64,000 nucleotides of DNA, taken from assembly GCA_016704445.1 (NCBI GenBank), contig JADJAE010000018.1, positions 56,961 to 120,960 on the forward strand, read 5' to 3'. This document shows positions 25,842-35,363 of the stretch, in pieces (position 1 is the first letter of the stretch; every line of letters starts with the position of its first letter). This DNA is from Deltaproteobacteria bacterium. Lineage in GTDB: Bacteria > Myxococcota_A > Polyangia > Polyangiales > Ga0077539. Both the position numbers and the translations under genes were made by a program. A model generated the notes under the pieces. That model saw only the letters and a list, made by a program, of their open reading frames with translations, had not been told where the DNA came from and made no database searches.

Positions 25842-26700
25842 TCAGGGCGGGCAGGCCATGCCGTTGGGGCTGAACCCGCGCGGCTGGCAGAACTCGGGGT
25901 TGGAGCCTCGAGCAGAAGCGGCAGTCGACCGGGAAGTCCTGGCCGAGGTTGCACGTCGCCGGGCCGATGACCGGCATGCCGTTGTTGCAGTCGGGGCCGA
26001 CGCCCGAGGTCATGGTCGCGGGCGCGTCGGCGTCGACCGGGAAGGTGATGAGGCAGCCGCAGCAGACCGTGACCGGGAAGTAGAACGGCGCCGACTCGAC
26101 GTTGTTGCCGCCCAGCGACGCGCCGAAGGCGGTGAGCTTAACGAGGATGGTGCGGTTGACCGACGCGACCCGGTAGACCGGGCAGCTCTCGTTGACGCCG
26201 GTGCGGTCGATCTGACAGACCGCCGCACGGAGCGCGACGCCGACCTGCGGCGGAATCACCTGGATGCGCGCGAACGCGTATCCGGGCGCAATCGCCGTCA
26301 AGGCGGCTGGCACCACGACGTTCTGGTAGACAGAGAACGCCGGCCCGACCAGCGGGCCGTCGGGCGAGCCCTCGTGCAGCTCGACGACGAATCCCTGGAT
26401 GTTGAGGGTCGAGGTTTCCGCCCGCAGCTGATCCATGTTGGCGCGGGTGATGAGCTGGTTCGCGATGAGCGGGGTCAGCGTGTAGCTGTCACTCAGCGCC
26501 ACGTCGAGGGTACCCTCGGTGATGATCTGCGAGGTCGGGTCGTTCGAGACCGTGCACATCGTCCCGGCGACGGTCGGCGCCTGCACCTGACGGATGTAGA
26601 CCGACACGGTGTTGTCGACGCAACCGGACGCGGACGTGAGCACGCCTCCGAGGGCGAGCGCGCCGAGCAGGGGACGCGATGCGTTGAGCCTGTTCCACAT
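25842..26700 (-). CDS. Unknown lipoprotein, Cys-rich; frame break near the C-terminus
   Basis: A lipoprotein signal is clear (SASGC, Cys 27). About 250 residues of beta-rich sequence follow, without a recognised domain, and with cysteines grouped near the end (VCCGCLITFPVD, CNLGQDFPVDCRFC). Reading on in frame gives improbable Arg/Pro-rich sequence. One base shift near 25901-25912 instead gives NPEFCQPRGFSPNGMACPP and a stop at 25842-25844, a fitting Cys-containing tail. I infer an indel. It lies 30 bases after the aroKB stop on the same strand, so it may be the last gene of the pil-aro transcription unit. Confidence 0.65.
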
Positions 26701-26730
26701 GACGCGGATGATAGGCCAACCAGCGGGGGC

Positions 26731-28326
26731 TCAACGAATTTCAATCACCGCCCGTAGCGTGCGCGTCAGCTCCCTGCTCGGCACGGCGGCCACCGTCCCG
26801 CGCCCCGGACCTGAGACCAGGGCCGCGCGGAGCCCGTCATCCTCGCGTTTTTTGTCGAAGCGCAGGGCCGCGAGCGCGACCTCCCGGTCGGCGCGATCGC
26901 CCGCGCGAGGCCCAGGCGTCCATCAGCCCGACGACCCTCCGGCGGAGCTCCGCTCGGGTCACCCCGAGCGCCACGCCGAGCCCGAGCTCCGCGCGCATCC
27001 CGACCGCCACGCAGTCGCCGTGCAGCGCCCGAAACGCCGCGCCCGCCTCCAGCGCGTGCCCCACCGTGTGGCCGAAGTTCAGGAGCGCGCGCACGCCCGC
27101 CTCGCGCTCGTCCTCGGCCACCACGTCGATCTTCGCCTGCACCGCGCGGCGGATCATCTCGTCGATGGCCCCGCCCGGAGCGAGCCTCGCACGGTCGCCC
27201 TCGGGCCGAGCTCGGCGGCGTGCGCTTCCATCCAGGCGAACAGCGCGGCGTCGCGCACCGCGGCGATCTTCACCACCTCCGCGAGCGCGGCGCGGTGATG
27301 CCTCGGCGCGAGGGTCGCGAGCACCGCGGGGTCGATCCACACCAGCGACGGCTGGTGAAAGGTCCCCACGAGGTTCTTGCCGGCCGGGAGGTCGACGCCG
27401 GTCTTCCCTCCGACCGACGCGTCCACCATGGCCAGCAGGCTCGTGGGCGCCGACACGTACCGCACGCCGCGCAGCCACGTCGCCGCCGCGAACCCGCCCA
27501 CGTCCGTGACCACGCCGCCGCCGACGCACGCGATCACCGCGCGGCGATCGGCGCCCGCGCCCCGACGGCCTCCCACACCCGCGCCACCGAGCGCAGGGTC
27601 TTGCTCCGCTCCCCGGGCCGCAGCACCACCCGCGCCGGTCTCCCGCCGAGCGCGCGCTCCGCGGCCTCGCCCCAGTGCCGCGCCACGGTCGCGTCGGTCA
27701 CCACCGCGGCGGCCACCATCCCGGTCATCTCCCGCGCGAGCCCGTCGAGCGGACCGACCCACACCCGGTAGCTCCGCTCGCCCAGCGGCACCAGCATCGA
27801 CAGCGCCCCGCGCGCCTGCGCCGTCACCGCCTCCGCCACCGCGTCGACCGGCGCATCCGCGGCGACCGTCGAGTGCGCCTCGGCGTAGGCCGACGCGCCG
27901 CGCCTCGAGCAGCGCCTCCAGCGCCCCGGCGCCGCCTTCAACAGCGGTCGATCCGCGCCGCCCGCGAGCCTCTCCCGCAGCGTCGCCGCGGGCGCCCTGA
28001 GCGTCACCACCCTCGCGCATCGGAGCGCCTCGCGCCGCATCGTCCGGTCGACCAGCGCGCCGCCGCCGACGGAGATCACCACCCGCTCTCCCTCCAGCGC
28101 ACGCCGGAGCGCGGCGCTCGCGCTCCCGAAACGCGCCCTCGCCCTCGCGCGCGAAGAGGCGCGCGACGGTGACGCAGGCCTCCGCCGCGACGACCTCGTC
28201 GAGGTCGATGGAGCGCCAGCCCAGCGCCGTCGCCGCGGCCCGGCCCACGGTGCTCTTGCCGACGCCCGGCGGGCCGCCGAGCACGCACCGAAGCGCGGCG
28301 CCGTCAGCGCCCGGCGAGCTGAGCAC
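26731..28326 (-). pseudogene. aroKB: Bifunctional shikimate kinase/3-dehydroquinate synthase (AroK-AroB fusion), six frame breaks
   Basis: Read by eye across frames, this is one protein. The shikimate kinase has the P-loop GGPPGVGKST, IDLDEVV, ISVGGGALVD and DRPLLK, and ends in AYAEAHSTV. It runs without a stop into dehydroquinate synthase (LGERSYRVWVG, CVGGGVVTDVGGFAAATWLRG, DASVGGKTGVDLPAGKN, LLNFGHTVGHALE, LRFDKKRED), which ends at TGA 26731-26733. Frame changes are needed near 28117, 27926, 27900, 27556, 27206 and 26906, mostly at G/C runs. Every conserved block is intact, so sequencing indels are likelier than decay. Fused AroKB enzymes are known (Thermotoga). The start overlaps aroC by 23 bases. 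Confidence 0.82.
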
Positions 28327-29479
28327 GGTAGCCCTCCAGGTTGCGCAGCAGCTCCCTCATGGAGTCGCCGGAGAGCTTCTCCACCAGCGCGTCGGCGAGG
28401 GTGAGGCACAGCATGGCCTCGAGCACGACGCCCGCCGCGGGCACCGCGCACACGTCGCTGCGCTCGGTGTTGGCGGGCGCGGGCTCGTGGGTGATGACGT
28501 CGACGGAGCCCATCGCGCGGCGCAGCGTGGAGAGCGGCTTCATGGCGGCGCGGAGCACCACGGGCTCGCCGTTGGTCACGCCTCCCTCGAGGCCGCCCGC
28601 CCGGTTGGTCGCGCGGGTGTACGCCCCGTCGCGGCGGCTGATGGCGTCGTGCACGGAGGACCCTCGGGACGCGGCCGCGGCCCATCCGTCGCCCAGCTCG
28701 ACGGCCTTGATCGCCTGCACGGACATCGCGGCCTGCGCGAGGCGCCCGTCGAGGCGACGGTCCCACTGTGCGTAGCTGCCGAGCCCGGGGACGAGGCCCA
28801 CCGCGGCGACCTCCAGCACTCCGCCGAGCGTGTCGCCCGCGTGGGAGGCCTCGAGGATCTCCGCGCGCATCGCCGCCTCCGTCGCGACGTCGAGCACGCG
28901 CAGCGAGGAGGCCTCCAGCCGGTCGCCGGGCTCTCCCTCGGGCACCCACGCGCGCGGGTCGTACGCGCCCTCGTCGCGCACCGGACCGATGGAAAGCACG
29001 CGAGAGCGCACCGCGACGCCGCAGGCCGCGAGGAGGCGTCGGGCCACGGCGCCGGCCGCCACCCTCGCCGCGGTCTCCCTCGCGCTCGCCCGCTCGAGGA
29101 CGTCGCGCAGGTCGGCGCGGTCGTACTTCAGCGCCCCCGGGAGGTCGGCGTGCCCGGGGCGCGGCGTGCGCACGGGCTCGGGCGGCGCGGCGAAGGGCTC
29201 AGCGCCCATGCGTCCCTGCCAGTTGGCGAAGTCGCGGTTCTCGATGCGCAGCGCGACGGGAGAGCCGAGGGTCTCGCCGCCGCGCACGCCGGCCTCGATG
29301 CGCACGACGTCGTGCTCGATCTTCATGCGGCCGCCGCGGCCGTAGCCGCGCTGGCGCCGCGCGAGGTCGCGGTCGATGTCGCTCGCGAGGAGGGTCAGGC
29401 CGGCGGGGACGCCGTCGAGCAGTGCGAGGAGCGAGGGACCGTGGGACTCCCCGGCGGTGGACCAGCGAAGGTGGGGCAT
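28304..29479 (-). CDS. aroC: Chorismate synthase
   Basis: The 391-residue enzyme has the family signatures: TAGESHGPSL at the N-terminus, RRQRGYGRGGRM, the RPGHADLPGALKY segment, RASARETAARVAAG, and the C-terminal GVTNGEPVVLRAAMKP. It converts EPSP to chorismate with reduced FMN, the last shikimate step. It lies between pilQ (61 bases upstream) and aroKB (23-base overlap), so three shikimate activities sit in one unit. Confidence 0.96.
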   Translation of the reverse strand: MPHLRWSTAGESHGPSLLALLDGVPAGLTLLASDIDRDLARRQRGYGRGGRMKIEHDVVRIEAGVRGGETLGSPVALRIENRDFANWQGRMGAEPFAAPPEPVRTPRPGHADLPGALKYDRADLRDVLERASARETAARVAAGAVARRLLAACGVAVRSRVLSIGPVRDEGAYDPRAWVPEGEPGDRLEASSLRVLDVATEAAMRAEILEASHAGDTLGGVLEVAAVGLVPGLGSYAQWDRRLDGRLAQAAMSVQAIKAVELGDGWAAAASRGSSVHDAISRRDGAYTRATNRAGGLEGGVTNGEPVVLRAAMKPLSTLRRAMGSVDVITHEPAPANTERSDVCAVPAAGVVLEAMLCLTLADALVEKLSGDSMRELLRNLEGYRAQLAGR

Positions 29480-29539
29480 TGGGGGATGCGGAGGGGACTG
29501 TAGCGGGGCGGCGGGCGCGGCGTCAACCCGCGGGGCGGA

Positions 29540-31120
29540 TCAGCGGCCGAGGGACTCGGCGCGGTTCACGATGCGCGGCGTGATGAAGATCAGCAGCTCG
29601 CTGCGGCGGTCGCTCTGGCGGCGGCGCTGGAAGAGCGCGCCGAGGATCGGGATGTCGCCCAGCAGCGGCAGGCCTTCCACGTTGCGGCCGGTGTTGCGGG
29701 TGTAGATCCCGCCGATGACCGCGGTGCGACCGTCCTGGATGAGCAGGTCGGTCTCGGCCTCGCGGCGGAGGATGGTGGGGTCGCCGCGGGCGCCGGTGTT
29801 GTTGAAGTCAGGCTCGTCGCGGTTGATGCGCACGTGCATCGAGATCGACCCGTCGGCGGTCACGTGCGGCCGCACGCGGAGCTGGAGCTTGGCCTCCTGG
29901 AAGGCCGTCTGGATGCCCGCGGCGCTCACCTGCGAGTAGGGGATGAGGGTGCCCTGCGCGATGGTCGCCTCGCGGTTGTCGAGGGTCAGGATGCGCGGCG
30001 AGCTCACGATGCGCAGCACGCCGGTGCTCTCCGCTGCCGAGAGGCGCACGTTGAGGTTGAGCGCGCGCCCGATCGAGCCCAGCGTGAAGCCGAGCGCGCC
30101 GCCGGCCCCGGCGCCCGAGGCGGCTGGGAGGTTGACGGCGAAGTTGGGGTTCGCGACACGGGCCTGCGTCGCCGAGAGACCACCCGTGGGGGAGTTCGGG
30201 TCGCTGGCGCCGCCGACGATGCCCACGTCGCTGGGGAAGACCAGGCCCGTGGGGTTGCCCGTGGCCGCCAGGAAGCCGAGGTCACCGCCCCACTGGATGC
30301 CGATGTCCCGGGAGAAGGTGCTCGTGGCCTCGACGATGCGCGCCTCGACGAGCACCTGCGGGGTCTGCGTGTCGAGCGAGCGCACGAGCTGCTCGACCTG
30401 GTTGAGCGAGCCCGCCACGTCGCGGACGATGAGCATGTTGGTGCGCTCGTCGACGGAGAGCGTGCCGCGGGAGGTGAGCAGCTCGCGGGCCCGGGGAGCG
30501 ACCTCGCCGCCGAGCGCGTAGCTCACGGGGATGAGCCGGGTCTCCAGGGGCTCGAGGGCGACGTTCTGCTTGGCGCGCTCGATGGCGAGCTCGCGCTCCT
30601 TGTCGAGCACCGACTGCGGCGCGATGCGGATGATGTTTCCGTCGCGCTGCATGCCCAGCGAGCGGGCGGCGAGGATCACCTCCAGCGCGCGGTCCCAGGG
30701 GACGTTGTGCATGCGAATGGTGACGTTGCCGGCCACGTCGTCGGAGGTGACGATGTTGACGTTGCCGACCTCCGCGAGGAGCCGCAGCACGTTGTGGATG
30801 TCCGCGTCGCGCAGGTCGATGTCGATGCGGCGACCGGTGCCGGCGGTCTGGCCTCGCGCGCCGTTGATCTGCATCGGGACGGTGGACAGGAACCCCGCCT
30901 CGTCGGCGTGCGCGCCGGCGACGACCTCCGCGGACTCTCGCGCCACCACGCGGGATGGCGGTCTCGTCGGAGGGGGGTCGTCCGACGGCAGCATCTGCGC
31001 GGCGGACGTTCGCGGCGCGACAAGCGCTGCGACGAGTAGCAAAAGGGGTCCGGCGAAACGCCACGGAAGCGCGTGTGCGTGCCGGGGGCCATCAGACCGC
31101 ATGGGACGGAGCCGGTTCAT
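29540..31120 (-). CDS. pilQ: Type IV pilus secretin PilQ, without AMIN domains
   Basis: After a signal peptide (cleavage near the AQM at ~43) and a short Pro-rich linker, the protein has an STN domain (IDIDLRDADIHNVLRLLAEVGNVN), an N1-type domain (RLIPVSYALGGEVAPRAREL, DERTNMLIVRD) and the secretin barrel (VLVEARIVEATSTFSRDIGIQWGG, ending GDIPILGALFQRR and LLIFITPRIV). At ~526 residues it is far shorter than Myxococcus PilQ (~900), lacking the N-terminal peptidoglycan-binding AMIN domains. It forms the outer-membrane pore for the pilus. ATG at 31120 or 31102 are candidate starts; 31132 is also open. A 200-base gap separates it from pilP. Confidence 0.94.
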   Translation of the reverse strand: MNRLRPMRSDGPRHAHALPWRFAGPLLLLVAALVAPRTSAAQMLPSDDPPPTRPPSRVVARESAEVVAGAHADEAGFLSTVPMQINGARGQTAGTGRRIDIDLRDADIHNVLRLLAEVGNVNIVTSDDVAGNVTIRMHNVPWDRALEVILAARSLGMQRDGNIIRIAPQSVLDKERELAIERAKQNVALEPLETRLIPVSYALGGEVAPRARELLTSRGTLSVDERTNMLIVRDVAGSLNQVEQLVRSLDTQTPQVLVEARIVEATSTFSRDIGIQWGGDLGFLAATGNPTGLVFPSDVGIVGGASDPNSPTGGLSATQARVANPNFAVNLPAASGAGAGGALGFTLGSIGRALNLNVRLSAAESTGVLRIVSSPRILTLDNREATIAQGTLIPYSQVSAAGIQTAFQEAKLQLRVRPHVTADGSISMHVRINRDEPDFNNTGARGDPTILRREAETDLLIQDGRTAVIGGIYTRNTGRNVEGLPLLGDIPILGALFQRRRQSDRRSELLIFITPRIVNRAESLGR

Positions 31121-31132
31121 CCAGGACCTCAC

Positions 31133-31333
31133 TCGGGTTTCGCCCTGACGGTATCGGAGGGCGGCGGGCGAGCCCGCATTTCGTACAAGAATCGTTGTTC
31201 AAACTGACCGATGCGCGGAGCTCTCCCCTCCCCGCGGCCCCCAGGTGAGAGCTCTCCGGAGCCCCCTTGATCTTTGGGAGCGGAGAGACCTCAAGCCGAT
31301 GACGGCGGTGGGCTGAAGGGAGGAGAGAAGGGA
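31133..31333. promoter_or_regulatory. pilP-pilQ intergenic region with paired GAGCTCTCC motifs
   Basis: GAGCTCTCC occurs at 31218-31226 and again at 31249-31257, 31 bases apart (about three helical turns). The palindromic GAGCTC cores also let the two copies form an 8-bp stem. In an operon with otherwise tiny gaps, this spacer may carry a separate pilQ promoter, an operator or a processing site. Confidence 0.3.
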
Positions 31334-32287
31334 TCAGCGCAGCGGAGACTCGCCGCCCGTCGTGACGATGGGCGGCGGCGTGCTCGGGAGCGGGACCAGC
31401 GTCGGCCCCGTCGGCGCGGCCGAGGGCGGCGGGGTCTGCACGATCACCGTGGTGGTCGTGGTCGGCGCGCCGCCCTGCCCCCCACCGGTCGTCGTGGTGG
31501 TGCCTGGCCGCCCGCCCGGAGGGGGCGCAGCGCCGGAGGGCACGCTGGACGGCAGGAAGCTCGGGGCCGGCCCGCCGACGCCCGGGATGGGCATCCCGAG
31601 CGCGGAGCCGACCGAGGGCGGCGGCTGCGCCTGGGTGCTCGAGACGCCCTGCGACGCCATCGCCACCGAGCGCTCGACCACCTGGGCGTTCGGGTTCAGC
31701 GGGTCTTCCCGCTCGAAGACGACCTCCGCGGGAATCTCCGCGAGCGCCCCGTCGGGCGTCCTCCGGAGGCGAGCGGGCGAGATGCGCGCGACGCGCCAGT
31801 GCACGGCGTAGTCGGTGCGCCCCTCGACGTTCGATCGGATGATCTCCTGCCGACCGACGTACATGCCGCGTCGGAGGATGGTTCCCGCGTTGGTCGGGTC
31901 CTTCACCATCGCGTACGGGCTGTCGGTGCCGAGCACCACCGCCACGAGGCGCAGCTCATCGAGGGAGAAGCGCGGCAGCACCACGGCGCGGGAGTCCGTC
32001 GTCGTGATGATGTCGATCCGGTTGCTGAAGCGCCGGAACGGGTCGCGCACCGCCGGGCTCTCCACGAAGGACTGGTCCGTCACCGGGATCGGCGGCGGGC
32101 CGCCCGCGTCGGCCTGGCCCCCCTGCCCCGGCGGGGTGCGGGGGTTGCGAGCGGCGACGCCAGTGCGCGCCGTGCTGTTGGCCGCGGGCGGAGCGGGCGG
32201 CGGCGGGACGGGATCGTCCTCACAGCCAGCCGCCCCGAGGGCGAGGGTGAGACCCCACGCCGCAGATCGTCGTTGCCAGCGCTTCAT
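31334..32287 (-). CDS. pilP: Type IV pilus alignment lipoprotein PilP
   Basis: The signal ends in a lipobox (GAAGC, Cys 22). A Pro-rich linker leads to the PilP beta-sandwich (VRDPFRRF, ELRLVAVVLGTDSPYAMVKDPTNAGTILRRGMYVG). PilP links the inner-membrane PilN-PilO complex to secretin PilQ in the periplasm. At 317 residues it is longer than the usual ~175, because of a Pro/Ser/Thr-rich disordered tail from ~200 on. ATGA overlap with pilO (32284-32287) shows coupling. Confidence 0.93.
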   Translation of the reverse strand: MKRWQRRSAAWGLTLALGAAGCEDDPVPPPPAPPAANSTARTGVAARNPRTPPGQGGQADAGGPPPIPVTDQSFVESPAVRDPFRRFSNRIDIITTTDSRAVVLPRFSLDELRLVAVVLGTDSPYAMVKDPTNAGTILRRGMYVGRQEIIRSNVEGRTDYAVHWRVARISPARLRRTPDGALAEIPAEVVFEREDPLNPNAQVVERSVAMASQGVSSTQAQPPPSVGSALGMPIPGVGGPAPSFLPSSVPSGAAPPPGGRPGTTTTTGGGQGGAPTTTTTVIVQTPPPSAAPTGPTLVPLPSTPPPIVTTGGESPLR

Positions 32288-32913
32288 CGCGGGCCTCCGG
32301 TCGCGCCCGGCGCGGCCGCGCCGGGGGAAGTCGCCACGCCGCGGAAGGTCGTCGCCAACAGCGTCGCGTTGAGCAACATGTCGTGCGTGTTCGCGTCCTC
32401 CGTCGGATTCTGCAGCTTGATGTTCTCCATGTTGATGACGCGCGGGAGCTGCGAAACCGAGTGGAAGAAGCGCGCGAGGGACAGGTAGGTGCCGGTCACC
32501 TGCATCTGCACCGGGATGCGCGCGAAGTAGCGCTCGACGCGCTCGTCCACCGGCTGGATCAGCCGGATCGACAGCCCGCTCGCCTCCGCGAGGGCGTTGA
32601 TGCTCCGCATGAACCCGGGGATGTCCGGGTCGTTGGGCAGCACCGACTCCAGCGACTGGGCGTGCACCCGCGCGCGCGCCAGCTCCGCCACGTCGGTGTT
32701 GTACCGCCGGAGGTTCTGCTCCTCGCGCACCCGTGAGGCCGCGAGCTCGGTGCGCCGGGCCTCCTGCTGCGCGCGATCCTGCGACAGCGGCTCATACAGG
32801 AGGAAGTAATATCCCGCGAGGACGCCGATCACCGCGATCACCCAGACCACGACCAGGACCACCGTCTGATTGACCCCGCCGAGGCTGATGCCAGCGCTCT
32901 TCTTGGCCGCCAT
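32284..32913 (-). CDS. pilO: Type IV pilus alignment protein PilO
   Basis: One N-terminal membrane helix (TVVLVVVWVIAVIGVLAGYYF) is followed by a coiled coil (~45-90) and a ferredoxin-like domain (FMRSINALAEASGLSIRLIQP, YFARIPVQMQVTGTYLSLARFF). PilO dimerises with PilN in the inner membrane and binds PilP. The start is 2 bases after the pilN stop. Confidence 0.94.
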   Translation of the reverse strand: MAAKKSAGISLGGVNQTVVLVVVWVIAVIGVLAGYYFLLYEPLSQDRAQQEARRTELAASRVREEQNLRRYNTDVAELARARVHAQSLESVLPNDPDIPGFMRSINALAEASGLSIRLIQPVDERVERYFARIPVQMQVTGTYLSLARFFHSVSQLPRVINMENIKLQNPTEDANTHDMLLNATLLATTFRGVATSPGAAAPGATGGPR

Positions 32914-32914
32914 G

Positions 32915-33568
32915 TCAGTACCTCACCCTCGCGCTGATGGTGAACTGCTGCACAGGCAGGCCGTTCGCCGCCACGCCCGCCTGGGCGCGGTCGAGCCGGA
33001 CGTTCTGGAAGTACAGGCTGAGCTGCATCCTCCGCATCGCCTCGCCGACGTCGTCGGCGGTGCGGCCCTCGCCCTGGATCTTCACGGTACGGTTCTCCTC
33101 GTCGAAGCTCGTGAGCCAGAGGCGCTTGGTGTCCCAGGTGGTGCTCCAGAGCTGGTCGCGCAGGCCGCGGGCGCGGAGGTTCTCCACCACCGTGGGGTCG
33201 GCCGTCGGCGCGCCGCCCGCGGAGAGGATGTGCGAGATCTCCAGCAGCATCGAGGTGGGGCCCGTGCGGGCCGCCTGGAGCTGCTGGATCGCCTCCTCGC
33301 GGCGGCGGATCTCCGCGAGCTCGTCGAGGATCTTCTGGTGGTCCGCGACGCGGCCCTTGATGGCGTCGATCTCGCTCTGCGTCCGGGTGTTGGCGCTGCG
33401 GATCGTGTCCACCTCGCCCGCCTCGGACGTGTGGAAGAGGAAGAGCCCGCTGAGCAGCAGCACCAGCGAGCCGATGACGCCGACGAGCAGCAGGTTGGGG
33501 ACGCTGCCGCCGAAGCCCGGCTGCGGGCGGCGCCCCTTTTCGTCTGGCAATAGGTTGATCTTGAGCAT
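32915..33568 (-). CDS. pilN: Type IV pilus alignment protein PilN
   Basis: The short cytoplasmic N-terminus starts MLKINLLPDEK, the conserved PilN INLLP motif that binds PilM. A membrane helix (LLLVGVIGSLVLLLSGLFLF), coiled coil and ferredoxin-like domain follow. The 217-residue length is normal. It lies 14 bases after pilM. Confidence 0.95.
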   Translation of the reverse strand: MLKINLLPDEKGRRPQPGFGGSVPNLLLVGVIGSLVLLLSGLFLFHTSEAGEVDTIRSANTRTQSEIDAIKGRVADHQKILDELAEIRRREEAIQQLQAARTGPTSMLLEISHILSAGGAPTADPTVVENLRARGLRDQLWSTTWDTKRLWLTSFDEENRTVKIQGEGRTADDVGEAMRRMQLSLYFQNVRLDRAQAGVAANGLPVQQFTISARVRY

Positions 33569-33581
33569 CGTCTCGGTCCCT

Positions 33582-34652
33582 CTACGCCTTCTCGCGGTCC
33601 TTGCGCAGCGCCAGCCCGATGGCCACGGCGACCTGCGCGCGGTGCAGGTTCAGGAGGTCACCGTTGACCTCCTTGAGGTCGACGGCGATGTCCCGAAACG
33701 GATCGAGCAGCTCCACCGGCGCCTTGGTCCGGCGCTCGATGGCGGCGCCCACCTCGGGGATGTTCGCCGTGCCGCCGGAGATGTAGATCCGCGAGATCTC
33801 GCGCTCGCCGCTCGTCGCCAGATAGAAGTCCAGCGACCGGAGGATCTCGCCGCTCAGCCCCTCGCACACCTGCCGGACGATCTGCGGCACCTCGTTGGGC
33901 ACCACCGAGCGGCCCGTCGACGCGCCCTGCATCACCGCGCCGGTCTTGTACGTCTCGGCCTCCTCGTAGGAGATGCCGAGGCGCTTCTGGATCTCCTCGG
34001 TGATCGCGTTGCCGCCGTTGATGATGTTGCGCGTGAACGCCGGGATGCCCGCCGACAGGATGTTGATGGTGGTGAGCGTCGCGCCGATGTTGATCAGCGC
34101 GATGGTCCCCTCCTTGGGCAGCCCGTAGTTCACCTCGAAGGTGTTCTGTACGGTGAACGCGTCGACGTCGATCACCACGGGCTTCAGCTTCGCTTCGCGG
34201 GCGACCTGCGCCGTGTCGTTGATCTCGTCCTTCTTGGCCGCGACGAGGAGCACGTCCATCTGCCCCTGCTCGCTGCGGCTGCGGAGCACCTCGTAGTCGA
34301 TCTGCACGTCCTTGATGTCGTACGGGATCTGCTGCTCGGCCTCCCAGTCGATCTGCTCGTCGAGCTCCGCGGGGCTCATCAACGGCAGCGTGATGCGCTT
34401 GATGATCACCGCGTGCCCCGACACCGCGAGCGCCACCTCGCGGCGCTTGATCTTGAGCTGCGTAAAGAGGGCGTTGAGGCCCTCGAGCACCGCGGCCGTG
34501 TTCATGACGTGCCCATCGACGATCGTCTGCGGTGGCAGCGGGTGGTAGCCGAAGCGCACCAGGGTGCGCTTGCCGCGCACGTCCTTGAGCTGACAGACCT
34601 TGATGGAGCTCGAACCGATGTCGACGCCGACGAGATAGTTGCCTTCGGCCAT
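33582..34652 (-). CDS. pilM: Type IV pilus assembly ATPase-fold protein PilM
   Basis: The 356-residue protein has an actin/FtsA-like fold: GVDIGSSSIKVCQLK (phosphate 1), ALINIGATLTTINIL (phosphate 2) and ISGGTANIPEVGAAIE (adenosine motif). PilM sits on the cytoplasmic membrane face, holding the PilN N-terminus and linking to the motor ATPases. AAGGA lies 6 bases before this ATG (MAEGNYLVG), so I prefer it over an ATG 48 bases upstream. Confidence 0.96.
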   Translation of the reverse strand: MAEGNYLVGVDIGSSSIKVCQLKDVRGKRTLVRFGYHPLPPQTIVDGHVMNTAAVLEGLNALFTQLKIKRREVALAVSGHAVIIKRITLPLMSPAELDEQIDWEAEQQIPYDIKDVQIDYEVLRSRSEQGQMDVLLVAAKKDEINDTAQVAREAKLKPVVIDVDAFTVQNTFEVNYGLPKEGTIALINIGATLTTINILSAGIPAFTRNIINGGNAITEEIQKRLGISYEEAETYKTGAVMQGASTGRSVVPNEVPQIVRQVCEGLSGEILRSLDFYLATSGEREISRIYISGGTANIPEVGAAIERRTKAPVELLDPFRDIAVDLKEVNGDLLNLHRAQVAVAIGLALRKDREKA

Positions 34653-34765
34653 CCGCGTTCCTTGAAGCAGCGACGTGAGGTGGACGCTGATCCAAGCCAT
34701 TCAAGCACCCGCGCGTCTCGCGGGTCAAAACTTGATCGGACTACAGGCCGGTTGGACCGGGAGCT

Positions 34766-35290
34766 CTATCGCTTCGCGCCCCGGGCGGCCTGCTTCGCGG
34801 GCGCCTCGGACTCGTCTTCGCCGATGTCGATGTCCTCGAGGCGGGCGACGCGCACCTTCGAGGGGCCCACGTCGTCGCCCTTGCCGTCGTTGTCGAGCTC
34901 GATGAGCGACGCGTAGAGGGTCGCCATCAGCGGCGCCATCGCCAGCGGCTGCTGGAAGAGGAAGCGCGCCTGCTCTGCCGGGGGTAGCGCCGGGAAGAGC
35001 GAGGCCGGGAGGGGGATGGCCGACACGTGGAGGAAGGAGCTCGCGAGCGCGTAGAGGCCGCAGCCCACCGCGATGCCGAATACACCGCGGAGTAAGGCCT
35101 CGATCCACGCGCCGGGCTTCCAAAGCGGCTTGCCCGCGACCACGCCGGTGATGGCGCCCACGACGCCGTACAGCAGGTAGGCCCAGGCGCTCTCCAGGCT
35201 GCCCTGGCTCAGCCCGAAGTAGAGCGCGGCCCCGACGCCGCCGCCGACGACGATGCCCTTCAGGATTCCAATGAGCAGACGCTTCAGCAT
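34766..35290 (-). CDS. Unknown membrane protein upstream of pilM
   Basis: The 174-residue protein has about four hydrophobic helices (LLIGILKGIVVGGGVGAALYF, WAYLLYGVVGAITGVVAG, LLRGVFGIAVGCGLYALAS, PLAMAPLMATLYASL). It ends in an acidic cytoplasmic tail (ELDNDGKGDD, EDIDIGEDESEAP). The family is not recognised. It is 114 bases upstream of pilM and 74 bases after the FHA gene, all on the minus strand, so a role in pilus or envelope function is possible by context only. Confidence 0.7.
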   Translation of the reverse strand: MLKRLLIGILKGIVVGGGVGAALYFGLSQGSLESAWAYLLYGVVGAITGVVAGKPLWKPGAWIEALLRGVFGIAVGCGLYALASSFLHVSAIPLPASLFPALPPAEQARFLFQQPLAMAPLMATLYASLIELDNDGKGDDVGPSKVRVARLEDIDIGEDESEAPAKQAARGAKR

Positions 35291-35363
35291 GGCTGAGTCG
35301 AGGGTGTCACGCGGCCCCCGCAGCGGCAACCACCGCGGCGACCGCTGAGCGATGGAGAGGTGA

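Noticed and set aside
22002..25970. Plus-strand open frame of ~1300 codons
   Set aside because: It overlaps glgC and others in another frame; Arg/Ala/Pro composition and no domains.
27534..28949. A distinct gene across aroC and aroKB
   Set aside because: Only its second half carries AroK/AroB blocks; the first half is an out-of-frame reading of aroC.
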